From assembly GCF_051991245.1 (NCBI RefSeq), contig NC_135425.1, positions 877,001-941,000 on the forward strand: 64,000 nt of DNA, in the 5' to 3' direction. Shown in pieces: positions 53,055 to 64,000 of this stretch; position 1 is the stretch's first letter; the number at the start of each line of letters is the position of its first letter. Below the pieces are notes generated by a model, which did not search any database, was not told the DNA's origin, and worked only from the letters and a program-made list of their open reading frames with translations. A program made the translations under genes and the position numbers. The DNA comes from Festucalex cinctus (taxonomy: Eukaryota > Chordata > Actinopteri > Syngnathiformes > Syngnathidae).

Positions 53055-53126
53055 TAGGGCTGGGCGATATGGACCAAAACTCATATCCCGATATATTTTG
53101 GCTTAATATCGACATATGATATACAT

Positions 53127-54103
53127 TAGGGCTGGGTATTGCCGCCAACCTCACGATACGATACGTATCACGATACAGGGGTCACAATACGATACGTATT
53201 GCGATACATATGTATCCCAATACTTGATCTTCAAGGCCATACGTATTCCGATATATTACATTAATTTTCCGGCATTTTATAAAAAGTCATATGTGTACCT
53301 AAAGGATATGTTTGTTATGCTGACTGCCAAAAATATTTTGGTTAGCAGCTCTTCTGGTTTACCACCTAGCGGCATGCCTGTTCTAAATGTGTACGCACTG
53401 CACAGCAAGGAGCAGCTTTCACAGACACACCGGGAAAATTTATTAATAGGCATGAGCCAATATGAGCAAAAATATCAAAATATTAAAATTACAGCTCTAA
53501 AATGTGCTTATTTGAAATATTTCGGGATATAAAAAGAGATTTTTTTTCACGTAACACATTCTATTTCGTTTTTAAACAAAATATACGAAAATTGGTACAT
53601 TAAACTCTTTGACTGCCAAAGACGTTTCATGATGATTAGTAAAGTTCCGATGAATGGAATGCGATCTTTCATTTCGTAGCCACATTGTATATGTAGTAAA
53701 GGCAAACAATATATTCTGTTTGCCTTGAAAAATGAGTTAAAATGCTCAAAAGCGGCTGGCACTGTGGATTTTTTTGTTTTGTTTTTATAACGCCTGGCAG
53801 TCAAAGAGTTAAGAAACGTGCCATGTTAAGTTTATAAGTAAATAAATGTTGATATTCTTCCTCTGTTTTCATTTTTCTTAGCAAGACAGTGTCAAATCAA
53901 TGGTGAGCTATTTTTTGCATTAATTGAAGTCAATTAACTTCAAAGATGCTGCTGGTTTTTATTTTTTTAGTACAATGTAAGCTGCAAAGGCAAACGTTAA
54001 CTGCCTATTTAAATATCGATTCTGACGCCTGCATATCGATACGCGTATTGTAATGAGGCCCGCAACGATATATTGCCGTATCGATTTTTTGAGCACACCC
54101 CCA
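53127..54103. mobile_element. hAT-type MITE, perfect 8-bp target duplication
   Basis: ATATACAT at 53119-53126 and 54104-54111 is an exact 8-bp duplication. Ends TAGGGCTGGGTATTG and GAGCACACCCCCA are only loosely inverted. Subterminal GATACGATACG/CGTATCGAT motifs match the families at 16846 and 54465. It contains a nested piggyBac-like MITE. Confidence 0.75.
53604..53808. mobile_element. piggyBac-like MITE nested in a hAT MITE
   Basis: TTAA at 53600-53603 and 53809-53812 flanks ACTCTTTGACTGCCA and TGGCAGTCAAAGAG inverted termini, about 205 bp in all. No coding content. Confidence 0.8.
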
Positions 54104-54464
54104 ATATACATTCCGATATATATTTATATATATTTTTCCCTATGCAAGAAAATTTTGAGTCAAAGCTAAATATAACAAGACAGATGGTGAAAAGTAATTG
54201 TAGTGCTTCCCCCCCTCGCTTGCACTTGTCTATCGCTCTCCTCTCAGTGTAGCGAGTGTATTGTAGCTTGTTGCTAGCCATTCATGCTCACCGTTGCTCG
54301 CTGGCTCAGGGGCTCGCCACACGGGAGGCGACGTCGTTCGCTCTCCATTAATTTCCTATGGAGGCAAGGCGAAAATCGCCTACCCATCTTCCCCCTCGGC
54401 GAAACGCGACGTTCGTGCATGTGAAAAATCGCTCGTGTACACTTAGATGTGCACGCGTAGATCC

Positions 54465-56397
54465 TAGGGGTGTGAATTTCAGCACCGAGGACGATTCGAT
54501 ACACATCTCGATGCACTCCCGGCGATACGATACTTTAACGATACATGGAATTTTCTGGGGATGCGATGCGATCCGATTCACCCTCTTCATGACGCGATAC
54601 GATGCGATAATCATTTAGTTCAAATCAATGCGATCCGATAACAATATGACCTAATTTGTTGCGATACGATGCGATTTAACATGAGGCAAATAAGCAAAGG
54701 GAAAAAAAATAAATTTCAAAAAATATATGGAATTCAGTGTTGTACTACAAAAATGATTTTGCTTTATTCCTCATAGGTACTTGGCAGTAAATGCAACAAA
54801 AGTGCTGTTTTTGCCATTTTTAAAAAAAACCTCAATGAGTAACTTAAAGTGACACTTTCAATAGTGCAATAGTCACCATTGACATCTAACCCATCCCTCC
54901 CCCTGTATTTTATTATTTCCTCCTTAGCTCTCTCCCTTATGGTCTTCTGTAGTGCTCTCATTGTAGCCAGGAAACCTTCAAGCAGCTGGTCCATGGCTGA
55001 CCTTTTCTTGGGAGGCTCTAGCTCATCATCTAGGTTAGACAAGGCAAAGCAAGACAGGACAAAAGAGACATGAGTCACAGCAATAAGTCGACAATAATCT
55101 CACAAACACAACAACAAAAAACAGACAGTATAATGCACATCCCCCTCTTGGTGCTGATACATTAACAAAAATCATAAACAATAGCACAGTCTCATAACTC
55201 ACTTTGTACTGCTCCAAAAAAGTCACAGCCAGCTGCGTGAACCTGTGCTTTTGTTTACAATATCAGCATATTAAATTAGTTATTAAATTACCATATGACT
55301 ACATTACAATATCATCATCACAACTATTTTCAAATCAATGCACTATTATAGATAACAAAACCAAGTCCCACAACAAACCTCTCTCATCTTCCTCCTTCTC
55401 CTCCTCCTCTTCCCTGTGGCTTGTCCCTTCTCCTTCTGCTTGAGCTGCCTGGCTCTCATCATCCAGTATACCATCAGCCCTTGCCTGACAATCAACAGAG
55501 CAGAAAGCATCTCATCCTCATCATCATCTAGAAAAGCCAACTTGGACAAGTGTTGAAAATTAGCATAAGTGATTTATTTTCCACGTGAAATAAATAAATA
55601 CACATCATTAGAACTAAAACATTATTTTCTATTTCACTTAAGGGTTTTCTAAGAGTAAAACTAACTGCTGCTAATATTGTATTTCTTACCATATCCTCAA
55701 CTTGGTCTGCTATCCTCAGGAATATCACATCTTTTACAGTGTTGTCAGCATCCATGAAGTGGAGGTCTTTGAAGCGGTCAAGGGCTGAAGCATTGTCGAG
55801 GAAATCTTGGCAGTAGTTGTAACGGGACTCAAAGTCCTGAAAATTTAGTCCATCTCCGGTGTCCGACGAGGAACTAGACGCGGAAGCGGTTGTACACTTG
55901 TTAGCGATGTGGTGTATCCTTCTTAAGTGGGTCTGCATGTTTGTCGTGCCGCCGTTGTACGGCTTCTTCACGCGGCATTCTTTGCAAATGACGAACGTTT
56001 TGTCAAGCTTTCCGGTTTTCGTCTTTCTTTGCAAATCCGTAGTGTTTCCAAACATATGATTTAAACGTTGCGGGTGCATTACATATAAAATCTTCCTCGT
56101 TGCTGCTCCCACTAACGTCCATGATGTTTTACTTCCTAGTGTATTGTGTGTGCCTCACGGCTTCCGTATGGTGCATTCAATGCGCCCTGGGATTTTGGGG
56201 AACAGCAAATGGAATGAAGGTTTACAGTGAATAAAACGGCACTTGCATCGGATTTCACCGATACCCGTCAACGCATCAAGATGGATCTAGATTTCACACG
56301 TCAATTACATCGATACCCAGTGAATGAGCCGATGCACTTGCACCATGCATGTGCGCATCGATGCATCCATTGATATCGATTATTTTCCACACCCCTA
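54465..56397 (-). mobile_element. hAT transposon, internally deleted, with BED-finger exons
   Basis: TAGGGGTGTGAATTTCAGCACC and CACACCCCTA form the ends. GTAGATCC (54457-54464) and GTAGGTCC (56398-56405) are an 8-bp duplication with one difference. The interior keeps the first exons of a BED-type hAT transposase on the - strand but lacks the RNase-H-fold catalytic and dimerisation parts, so it is a deletion derivative. Confidence 0.85.
54764..56112 (-). pseudogene. BED zinc-finger hAT transposase remnant, three exons
   Basis: Exon 1 (56112 to about 55691) encodes TFVICKECRVKKPYNGG with a following H...H pair, a BED finger, then a Ser-rich linker and a helical segment. It ends at a GTAAGA donor. 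Exon 2 (about 55518-55380) follows a TTTCTAG acceptor and is acidic (DDDEDEML, then an EEEEKEEDE run). Exon 3 (about 55048 down) follows CCTAG and reads DDELEPPKKRSAMDQLLEGF, a common hAT/ZBED box. The C-terminal half with the catalytic core is missing. It could be a DNA-binding remnant; I see no evidence of domestication. Confidence 0.7.
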
Positions 56398-57429
56398 GTA
56401 GGTCCGTGACGCGATATTAGAAAGTTGAAACATATCGCGACAGCACGGTTCTGTTCTATGTGCTCAATTTGATTTGGGTGCTTGTTGATCTTGAAATTAA
56501 TAAAAGCATTAAAAAAATAAAATAAAAAAAAATAAAATAAACCATGTTCAACTTTTGTCCCGTCGCCGAGGCTTCAACCAATCAGCGAAGGTTTCATTGA
56601 TGAGCCAATGAACGCGGGCATGCTAGACAGTGCGATACACGGCAAAATGGGAGGATCTAATTTTAGCAGGGTCTCATCATCCAGTTTTATATGACACTTC
56701 ACGCAACAATTTCAGTGACGTGAACAGGACACTTAGCAACAATAAATTCCAGTAATATATTGTGAATCTTCATCCTCGAACTATGTAGTGGAACGTCCAT
56801 TTACAATGATTCCCTCCAATTTAATAGCTAATTAAATCTATTGTCAACAAGCCGCGCTAGAGGGTGACGTTAGTCTCTGCCCGCCGTCGCAACTGCTTCT
56901 CGCCTCCCGTGTGTGGCGACAAGTACCCCGTCGCCTCCCGTGTGTACAGTTTGACATGGGAGGCGACGCGATACGTAATTCGCTGTTGCTTGTCACCTAC
57001 CGTGTACAGTCAATTCTTGTGCCGTGCTTTGCGTGTTGGAGAGGAGGAGAAGTAGAGAGTGAAGGAGAAGTGTGCTTCACACACAAGTGCGAAGTGTTGC
57101 CCCTCCCTCGCTCCCTCTTCTTTTTTTTTTTCTTTTTTCTTTTTAACCGCGATTTGCATGAGTACTGCACAAGTGTGAAGTGTCCCCCTCCCACCTCCTG
57201 TGCATGAAAGAGGAGGGGGAGGGAGCAGCACAGGGCAGTGAGTGCAGCAGACACAGCAAACAGCGCTATATCGATATAGACGAAATGGCCTAATTCCATA
57301 TCCTGTTTAAAAATATATAGATATAATTTTTATATCGATATATCGCCCAGCCCTACATCGCCATGACAATGGCAATACATATCACCAATATCGCCCAGCA
57401 CTAGTTTGGGGTGATCAACACAGTCAAAG

Positions 57430-57620
57430 GCTTTTGAGTAATCAATGCAGGGTTCCCGCGGGGTCTTAAAAAAAAAAAAAAAAAAAAAGTAAAAAAGTCT
57501 TAAAAAGTCTAAAATTCAGAAAGTTAAATTTTAGGCCTAAAATGTCTTAAAACACAGCCATATTTTCATCCTAGGTCTAAAATTTGATTTACCCAAGTCT
57601 AAAATTCTGATATCCGTCGT
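57430..57620. repeat. MITE-like repeat (GGGTTCCCGCGGGGTCTTAAA)
   Basis: GGTTCCCGCGGGGTCTTAAA followed by a ~20-base A-run and several GTCTTAAAA/GTCTAAAAT units. This is the start of an abundant fish repeat with degenerate internal units. The opposite end was not found. Confidence 0.5.
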
Positions 57621-57689
57621 CAGTTTTCGTGAACGACCAATCAGAAGCTAGCGTCAGACGTGGGCGGGATTTTACTACACATGCAGCCT

Positions 57690-57960
57690 CACTATTGGTG
57701 TTCAGGAACGAGTCACTGAGTGAGCTCCCTGTTCGCGATGACGTGAACGGATCAGTGAGTGAACGAGTCAGTGGGTGAACGTGTTACCATTTCCGGTTCA
57801 GGAACGATTCAGTGAAAGAGTGTGTTGCCATTTCCGGTTCAGTAAGTGAACGAGTCAGTGGGTGAACATGTTGCCATTTCCGGTTCAGGAACGAACGATT
57901 CAGTGAATGAGTGTTGCGGCTGTTGCCATTTCCGGGTGAACGAATCCTTTGAACGGTTTT
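57690..57960. repeat. GAACGAGTCAGTG / CCATTTCCGGTTCA tandem repeats
   Basis: Alternating GAACGA(G/T)TCAGTG and GTT(A/G)CCATTTCCGGTTCAG blocks occur four times with irregular spacing of 45-60 bases. No open frame is meaningful. Confidence 0.7.
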
Positions 57961-58959
57961 TTTAAATGAAATGATTCTACTGTAATACCCATCACTAACT
58001 CGGTCGCTCCGTGATCTTGTACGACTTCGCGCTCGTGAAAGTGTCTGATTATCCTTCTTCTTACACACAAAAAAGTTAGTGTATTCCTTGTTGTGTCAAA
58101 GCCAGGAGACGTTGGCAAACCACAAAGACTTGACAAGGGTTCGTGTCCTGGACTGCATGATTAAAAATGCATCTACCGAAGAGGAAGGCTTGTTAATGTT
58201 GGTAATGCTTGCTAGCATCAGTATGCTGCTACCGTGCCGGCAGAATGTAAACAATGCTGTCATTGGCCTTGGAGCAATGTTGTTGATTATAATTTATTTA
58301 TTTATGTATTTATTTATTTATTTATTTGTTTTGGAGGACACTTATGCCTGGTATAGCGATGTTCTCCCAGTACAATTTTGACAAAATTGGCCGTGCAAAT
58401 GTGGCGAGCGCGGGCAATATTTACGTTGCCACTCCCCATTTCACCTTGTCATTGGCAACGTGGTGCACCCTGCCATAGTCGAGTTGCAAAATGACTATGT
58501 CCAGCGACTCACAATTAAAGAAACTAGCCAGTCAAGTTGCAAAATTACTATTTTCAGCGAGCTGCAAAAAATCACTGAGCCCGATAGGCTGGAAAATTTG
58601 TAAGTCCAACATGCCTGAAAAATTTCTAAGTCCAAGAGACTGGAAAAATGGCAAAGTCCTATAGACCGGGAGTCCCCTGTAGACAAAGTTTTATTGACCC
58701 ACAGACACACAAAACACAAGACGAATCCTGCAGGAGGGAAGATGAAAACTCGGTCGAGCAGACGGTGGCACTGGTTTTTATAGCCTTCTTAAACCCATGC
58801 CCCCAAACATTTTTAGGGTGTCACGTATTATTGACATAACTAATTTTATTGGCAGAAAATAAGGAACAATGAATATTTATATTCACTAAATTCAACTCAG
58901 GTTCAACCGTAAGGGACTTTAAAACAAAAAAGAAAAAAGATTTAAAGAAAAAAAATCAT

Positions 58960-59930
58960 TAGTGACAGCACAGATTACTCATGGAGTTCCCCAAGGGTCT
59001 GTGCTTGGCCCTAAATTATTTATACTGTACATAAATATCTGCTGTGTCTCAAAAATATTAAAAAGTGTCTTCTTTGCTGTTGACACAAGTCTCTACTGTT
59101 CATGAGAAAACCTGAACAGCTTCTGACTACTGTGGAGTATGAATTGAATACATTAAGAAATTGGTTTGACATGAATAAATTATCAGTAAATTTAAATAAA
59201 ACCAAGTTCATAGTCCATAGTTCAAATCACTCATCAAGTTAAAATTATGGTGAAGTCAATTGAAATAGAAAGGGTGTTTGAAAAATAAATTCCTTGGAGT
59301 AGTTATTGATGACAAATTATGTTGGAAGCCACACAGGAAATGTTAAAAGGAAAATGTCAAAGATCATAGGGACACTCTATAAAACTAAGGATGTTTTAAA
59401 CATGAAATCATTATATACATTATACAGTTCATTATTATTACCATATCTGACCTATTGTGTGGGAATCTGGGGAAATGCATATAAAACAAATACCAACTCC
59501 ATTTTCAAATTGCAAAAGAGAGCCATAAGAATTATTAATCTATCAAAAATATACAGAACCAACACATCCACTATTTATTAAATTAAATGCAATGAAATTT
59601 TAGGACTTGGTTGAGTTCAAAATAGCACAATAATGTACAAAGTTTCTAATAATTTACTCTGCCACAGTACTCAGAAGTTGTTTGAAATGAGACACAGTCC
59701 TTATGATATAAGGAGTACGGTGTCTATAAAAAACAAACAAAAAAAACAAAACAAGAACTAATATTAAGCAAAGGTGTGTATCTGTAAAAGGTGTTAATTT
59801 GTGGAATAATTTAGGAATTGATTTGAAAAAATGTGACTCACTTCTGGAGTTTAAAAAAATGTTTAAAAGTAAAGTTTAAAAAAAATTACTTATGTCAGAC
59901 CAGAGTATGAAAATTGTATGTTTTTAGTAT
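58960..59930 (+). pseudogene. Jockey-superfamily LINE reverse-transcriptase fragment
   Basis: ITHGVPQGSVLGPKLFILYI is readable at about 58973-59032. An AVDTSLY-like degenerate YADD region lies near 59078, and then SLYTLYSSLLLPYLTYCVGI with WGNAYKTN at 59406-59490, LQKRAIRIIN at 59509-59538 and a diverged C-terminal region to about 59880 (VNLWNNLGIDLKK). The order and wording are those of fish jockey-type LINEs. Stops and frameshifts make it inactive. Confidence 0.75.
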
Positions 59931-60634
59931 GTATATATCATTTAGAGGTATTATGGTATGTCTAGGAAATTCATGCATATATGTTTTTGGCAAATGCACG
60001 CATGTCTAAGTGCACTTGTGTATATATAACCAGGTTTATACATTTTATTTTAAATAATAGTAAATTAGTATTGTATTAACTAGACTAAGCAATTTCTGGA
60101 GAAATTGCGTAGGAATGCTGAAAGCTGAATGCTAATAGCTGAATGCTAATGAAGGAAACAAAGAAACTGTGAAAATTACTAAGTAATTACCTATTATTTA
60201 CTAGTAATAATAGTAGTAGTAGTAGTAGTGATGATTGTGACATTTTATGTAATTGTAGTGAACAACAACAAATATTAAACAAAACAAACAAAATAATATT
60301 TTTTGAGTACAATACTGTATGTGTTCATGCAATCTACTACAAAGTTCAGCCAAACTGAAACTAAACTAATAGATCGATTATTTTAGTGACAGTATCGATC
60401 CGGTATCGATACTGTCTAGGTATCAATAATATCGATATTTGGATCGATCTGCCCACCACTATTATGCAGTGGGCTGTATCTGCAGATAGGTGTCAGTAAT
60501 GATCAGTAATCTGATGCTGAATGCAAGCCAAATAGGGAAACGTGCATTTACCATTTAATTTCCTGATATGATAGTAAGTTGGTTTAAATTTATATCGCTT
60601 AGCCTAAATGTGATGGTAATGGAAAATTAATGTA

Positions 60635-61554
60635 CAGTGAAACCTCCGCTGACGAACGCTTAAGCTCACGAACTTTTCGCCTCAAGAACATTAAATTCAC
60701 GAGCCATATAGTCTCTGCTGACGAACTAGTTTTCGGCGGACGAACCAAACCACGCGGTTGAACAGCGCCACGGTGGCGGCCACGAGAAGCTGACGCACAC
60801 TCACAGCGTCTCAGTTCGTCACCCCCTTTCTTTGAGTGCGGACGTGGTTTGTGTTTGAGAGACATTTTGGACCATATTGAGTGTACTTTTGCTATTATGG
60901 GACCGAAAAAGACCCCACCACAGGCTAGTGTTAAGCCTAATGCTGCGTTCTCAACCAAAAGCGAGGGACGGCGATTCGGCGGTGCGTTTGCATTGTAGTC
61001 AATGGAGTTCGCGCCACTAAAAAAAAGCGAAAGTGCTATCACGTACCTCAAAATAGGAGAAAATAGTGCCACGGCTGTTTAGTCCCAGGAAAGAAGTGAA
61101 AATAGTTGGCGGTGCTCACTTTGTTGACTCGCTAAAGTGCTCCACTTCCTTGTTCACCAAGGAACACGCCTCCTCCGCTCCGGTGAGCACGAAAGCGCGA
61201 ATGAACGGCAACCGTTCCATGAACACTCTCCGCGGTGAAACGCTCGCGAATGAAGTAAGTCTGCTACCATCCTTAAGAACTACCATCACAAAGGTAAATA
61301 AAACGACTTTATTATACAGTACAGTTTATTTCTTTAATTACAATACATTAGCACATTTATTATACCTAAAATAAGGTATATTTTTGTGTAGTTTTAAGGC
61401 TTATTTAGTAGAAAATTATGTTTTATAGGGACCTGGGAACGGATTATTCTCATTTTAATGGTTTCTTATGGGAAATAAATGTTCGGAAGAAGAACTTTTC
61501 GCCATACACACACTTTCTGGGAACCAATTATGTTCGTGAGCTGAGGTATCACTG
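60635..61554 (+). mobile_element. Tigger/pogo-like MITE
   Basis: CAGTGAAACCTCCGCTGACGAAC and GTTCGTGAGCTGAGGTATCACTG form the TIRs, flanked by TA on both sides. An ATG at about 60897 opens a short MGPKKTPPQASVKP peptide like the start of a Tigger transposase, after which the frame is lost. It inserted into the 3.4-kb element. Confidence 0.8.
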
Positions 61555-61608
61555 TATGTGAAATAATCAGACAATGATTAGTATTCAATATTGTATTTGT
61601 ACTAAAGA

Positions 61609-61688
61609 GCTGCCCAAGCGCGGGTTTGAACCCACATCTTCCAATCTGTTAAGCAAGTGCTCAACCCCCTGACCTAACTTGTCGGGCT
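61609..61688 (-). other. tRNA-like unit 1
   Basis: On the - strand an A-box-like TTAGGTCAGGGGG is followed about 40 bases later by a perfect B box GGGTTCAAACCC. It looks like a tRNA-derived or pseudo-tRNA unit; the acceptor ends pair partly (AGCCCGA/GGGCAGC). A functional tRNA is unlikely. Confidence 0.45.
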
Positions 61689-62127
61689 AAAAGGCATGGC
61701 TTATGGTGTAGTCATATTTAAAAGTGACATCTGATGTTGAACACTGAATGGAAACTGGCAAAAAAGAGCTTGTCTGCAACATGGCCTTGGCTGATTGCTC
61801 ATACTCTGCTGCCACCTGCTGGTCGTTTTTGAAACATGGAACCTAATAACTACCATTGTTTGAAGCCACCACTTTCTGTCAAGCTGCTTGTCAAAGCTTA
61901 TTCTCTGCTCTTGTGTAAAAAAAAACCCATGTACACGTGTTTGGGAGTGAAATGCTAAGTATTGAACGTTTTTGGGTTTGAATGTGAATTGCTCATTTAA
62001 AACATTTTCAGTCATAAATGTTCAAACAAAAACACTATTGTGAAGATATTTTGTGTCAAATTATTACAAAGCGCAACTATAAAGAATTATACAATGACTA
62101 CTATGTGAAATCAAAGTTGTGCTAAAA

Positions 62128-62200
62128 CGTTCCCAAGGAGGGATCGAACCGTGATCTCCCGTGGGCCAATCCATTGCTTTAACCATTCAGCTATCACGGA
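62128..62200 (-). other. tRNA-like unit 2
   Basis: The - strand reads GTCCGTGATAGCTGAATGGTTA, with an A-box-like TAGCTGAATGG, and a B box GGTTCGATCCC about 40 bases downstream at the correct tRNA distance. The anticodon arm is not well formed. Probably a tRNA-derived remnant. Confidence 0.5.
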
Positions 62201-62680
62201 CATGTAGGTGGCTATGACAATATATAGTATTGTATTTAGTAATCAATTTTGCAAGGAATTTTGAAAAAAAGTTTGTCAAATGACATTTAACGAAATAGAT
62301 GTTAACTTGTCTACACTGAAATTGAATTTTGAATGATTTTCCCTTATTTTTATCATTTTAAACTTCCATACGCTATTTTTTTTTAAGTTTGCTGTATAAG
62401 GTTTTAACATTTTCAATGTAACCTACTTTTGTTTTCTTTTCTTTGCTCTGAATGTTAACTACTGTGTTTGTTGATGCTAATGTGTTGTCTTTGCTTGTGG
62501 AAAGCACATTAAGTTGCCTTGTGTAGGAAATGTGCTACACAAATAAACTTGCCTTGCCTTGAATATAGAACGGATAATATAGAAATAAAACTTAATAATG
62601 ACAAATGACATCAAAAGTAATGGATGTGAAATAATTATTAGTGACAATGATTAGTATTAAATATTGCATTCCTCCTAAAG

Positions 62681-62760
62681 AGTTACCCGCACTGTATTCG
62701 AACCCAGGTTCTCCATGCGGCAGGCAACTAAGCTATCCACTGACCTAACTTGTCTGGCTC
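62681..62760 (-). other. tRNA-like unit 3
   Basis: The - strand has TTAGGTCAGTGGATAGC (A box) and GGGTTCGAATAC (B box). It is the counterpart of unit 1 in the duplicated block and has diverged in the anticodon region. Confidence 0.5.
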
Positions 62761-62965
62761 AAAACTCATGGCTTATAGTGTATCTATATTGAAAAGTGAC
62801 ATATGATGCTGAGTAATGGGGTCACGTCTTCAATCACTTCAATGAAATTATAGAATGCATTATGCAATATGGATTAATTTTGAAGAAATAGTTTGTCAAA
62901 AGACATTTAACGAAATAGATGTTAACTTGTTGTATTATGACGCAACTGTAAAAAAAAAAAAAAAA

Positions 62966-63030
62966 CTTTGAACCTGCGACCTCCTGCTTACTGTACATGC
63001 ACTATCCCAACTGCGCCACTGAGCAGTATC
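62966..63030 (-). other. tRNA-like unit 4
   Basis: The - strand contains TGGCGCAGTTGG, a perfect match to the pol III A-box consensus, and GCAGGTTCAAAGT as a near B box about 35 bases later. An adjoining 14-base A-run on the + strand gives a T-run, a pol III terminator, directly downstream. Confidence 0.5.
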
Positions 63031-63466
63031 AGAAAGCCGGTTAAGATGGTCTGTTGTATGAATGGAAGTGGGCGTGGAAAATGGGACTTAGAAAAAATTC
63101 TGTGTCAGTCCCATTAAAAACGAATGGGGAAAGTTGATCTTTAACATTAAATTATGCGAGTACTGTAAGTAATATGGAGTCAAACGATAAATACCCCAAA
63201 AGGCGTGAATTTTGTCAGCAAGTTGAAATTTGAACGGTGTAAATCTGAAGTATTATGTAGGAATAGTTTGATTGCAAAAAGTGTTGAGAATAAAATGCTC
63301 TAATAAGAAGTATAATAATAAAGGTTAGAAACAACATATGTAATATGTAATTTTCACATAATTTATCCTTATATTTCCTTCATTAGCATTCAGCTATTAG
63401 CATTCAGCAATTAGCATTCGGCTTTCAGCATTCCCACGCAATTTCTCCAGAAATTGCTTAGTCTAG

Positions 63467-63602
63467 CATTCCCACAATAATAATAAGTAAGATGAAAGAA
63501 TCTCAATAACATATGTGGGAATGCTTTCAGCATTTCTGAAGAAATTGCGTGGGAATGCTGAAAGCCGAATGCTAATTATTATTAGATATTAATTACTAGT
63601 AA

Positions 63603-63634
<32 letters not shown>

Positions 63635-64000
63635 ACAGTAGTAGTATTACTAGTAATTATTAAGTAGTACTTAAATGACAAATACAAACCCATTCAGTCT
63701 CAGTTTGTAGTCAGCACTAGACACCATAAATTACTAGGAGAGTAAAGTAAGTTTTTTCATTCATCTATTTGTAAGCAATGCCTATAACTCCCTTTTCACA
63801 TCTTTGGGTGCTGGTACTGAAAAAAAGGATTGTCAGCAAACATCAGCTAAAATCAGCACAAAAAGTATGCCATGTCAGTCTACTTGGCATAAAACACAAC
63901 TGATCGTCCAATCAGATGACACCTTATAGACAGTGTTGCAAATAAAAAAAAAAAAAAGAGATGAGCGATTGTGATACTTCTTTCAAGAGCGCACGCCACT
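63467..64000. repeat. Second partial terminus and (GTA)n tract
   Basis: At about 63534-63577 the AAATTGCGTGGGAATGCTGAAAGC terminus recurs in direct orientation to the left end at 60080, followed by the same ACTAGTAATA-GTAGTAGTAG tract as 60200-60230. This suggests a second copy of the element running off the right edge. No gene was seen. Confidence 0.55.

Larger units (their letters stand above)
53055..57355. mobile_element. DNA transposon remnant hosting nested hAT insertions
   Basis: Ends TAGGGCTGGGCGATATGG (53055) and CGATATATCGCCCAGCCCTA (to 57355) are inverted repeats over about 16 bases. After removing the two internal hAT elements about 1.4 kb of its own sequence remains, with ATATCGATAT-rich subterminal parts. 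No transposase was found. The flanks do not give a clear 8-bp duplication. Confidence 0.6.
61558..63100. repeat. ~1.07-kb internal tandem duplication
   Basis: GTGAAATAAT...ACAATGATTAGTATT starts at 61558 and at about 62628. GCTTAT(G/A)GTGTA...AAAAGTGACAT recurs at 61700 and 62771. ACGAAATAGATGTTAACTTG recurs at 62289 and 62908. The second copy has lost about 450 bases. Confidence 0.75.
60080..63466. mobile_element. 3.4-kb inverted-repeat element carrying tRNA-like units
   Basis: CTAGACTAAGCAATTTCTGG at 60080 is mirrored by CCAGAAATTGCTTAGTCTAG ending at 63466. Inverted similarity extends about 75 bases and includes GCTGAAAGC and GAATGCTAA subrepeats. A nested Tigger-like MITE occupies 60635-61554. 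The remaining interior holds a duplicated ~1.07-kb block and four tRNA-like segments, all on the - strand. No transposase is visible. A partial second terminus begins at about 63515. Confidence 0.65.

Noticed and set aside
56997..57299. 100-codon frame with a poly-Lys run
   Set aside because: The Lys run comes from a T/C-rich low-complexity tract and no other coding signal is present.
60599..61072. 157-codon frame on the - strand
   Set aside because: It lies across the Tigger-like MITE, antisense to its transposase start, with no motif.
61609..63030. Four functional tRNA genes
   Set aside because: Boxes are present but acceptor and anticodon arms pair poorly and the units lie in a repeat, so they are called tRNA-like only.

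Overview
The window is vertebrate, very probably a ray-finned (teleost) fish. Two spliced exons on the + strand (9151-9240 and 15322-15467) encode peptides that I recognise as MAPKAP1/SIN1, the mTORC2 subunit. They carry consensus splice sites and compatible phases. No later mapkap1 exon was recognised, so everything from 15468 to the right edge reads as one intron larger than 48 kb. The rest is transposable elements of kinds typical of fish: DIRS, Ty3/gypsy, a retrovirus-like element, L1/Tx1, RTE and jockey LINEs, hAT, piggyBac and Tigger MITEs.

Layout. 1-2777: a terminal-inverted-repeat DNA element and a diverged solo LTR. 2778-8001: a decayed DIRS-like tyrosine-recombinase retrotransposon with inverted termini and an internal complementary region. 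8002-15467: mapkap1 exons separated by hAT MITEs, three of them with 8-bp target duplications. 15669-17560: a piggyBac-like MITE and an L1-type LINE tail split by a hAT MITE. About 17580-32500 (- strand): a large endogenous retrovirus-like element with PBS, gag, a basic gag-like ORF, pol, an accessory frame and env. Its 3' LTR is missing. 32871-47645 (- strand): a nearly complete retrovirus-like Ty3/gypsy element with almost identical 1.9-kb LTRs. 47647-52412: LINE fragments and a long degenerate repeat. 53055-57355: a DNA transposon containing nested hATs, one of which carries a nested piggyBac MITE. 57430-59930: short repeats and a jockey-type LINE. 60080-63466: a 3.4-kb inverted-repeat element carrying four tRNA-like units and a Tigger MITE.

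The most unusual content is in the two large retroelements, both antisense to mapkap1. The retrovirus-like element has a macro-domain-like segment inside Gag. It also has an accessory frame between pol and env whose distal part, after one amber codon, carries a MYT1-type C2HC zinc finger. Its env has an N-terminal membrane leader, and a stop codon falls immediately before the C-terminal anchor. The gypsy element joins gag and pol through an in-frame UGA-CUA stop context. It has two RNase H domains, the first apparently catalytically dead, and its integrase lies in the same frame beyond a single UAA. These points come from reading the sequence; homology searches and structure prediction were not possible here.
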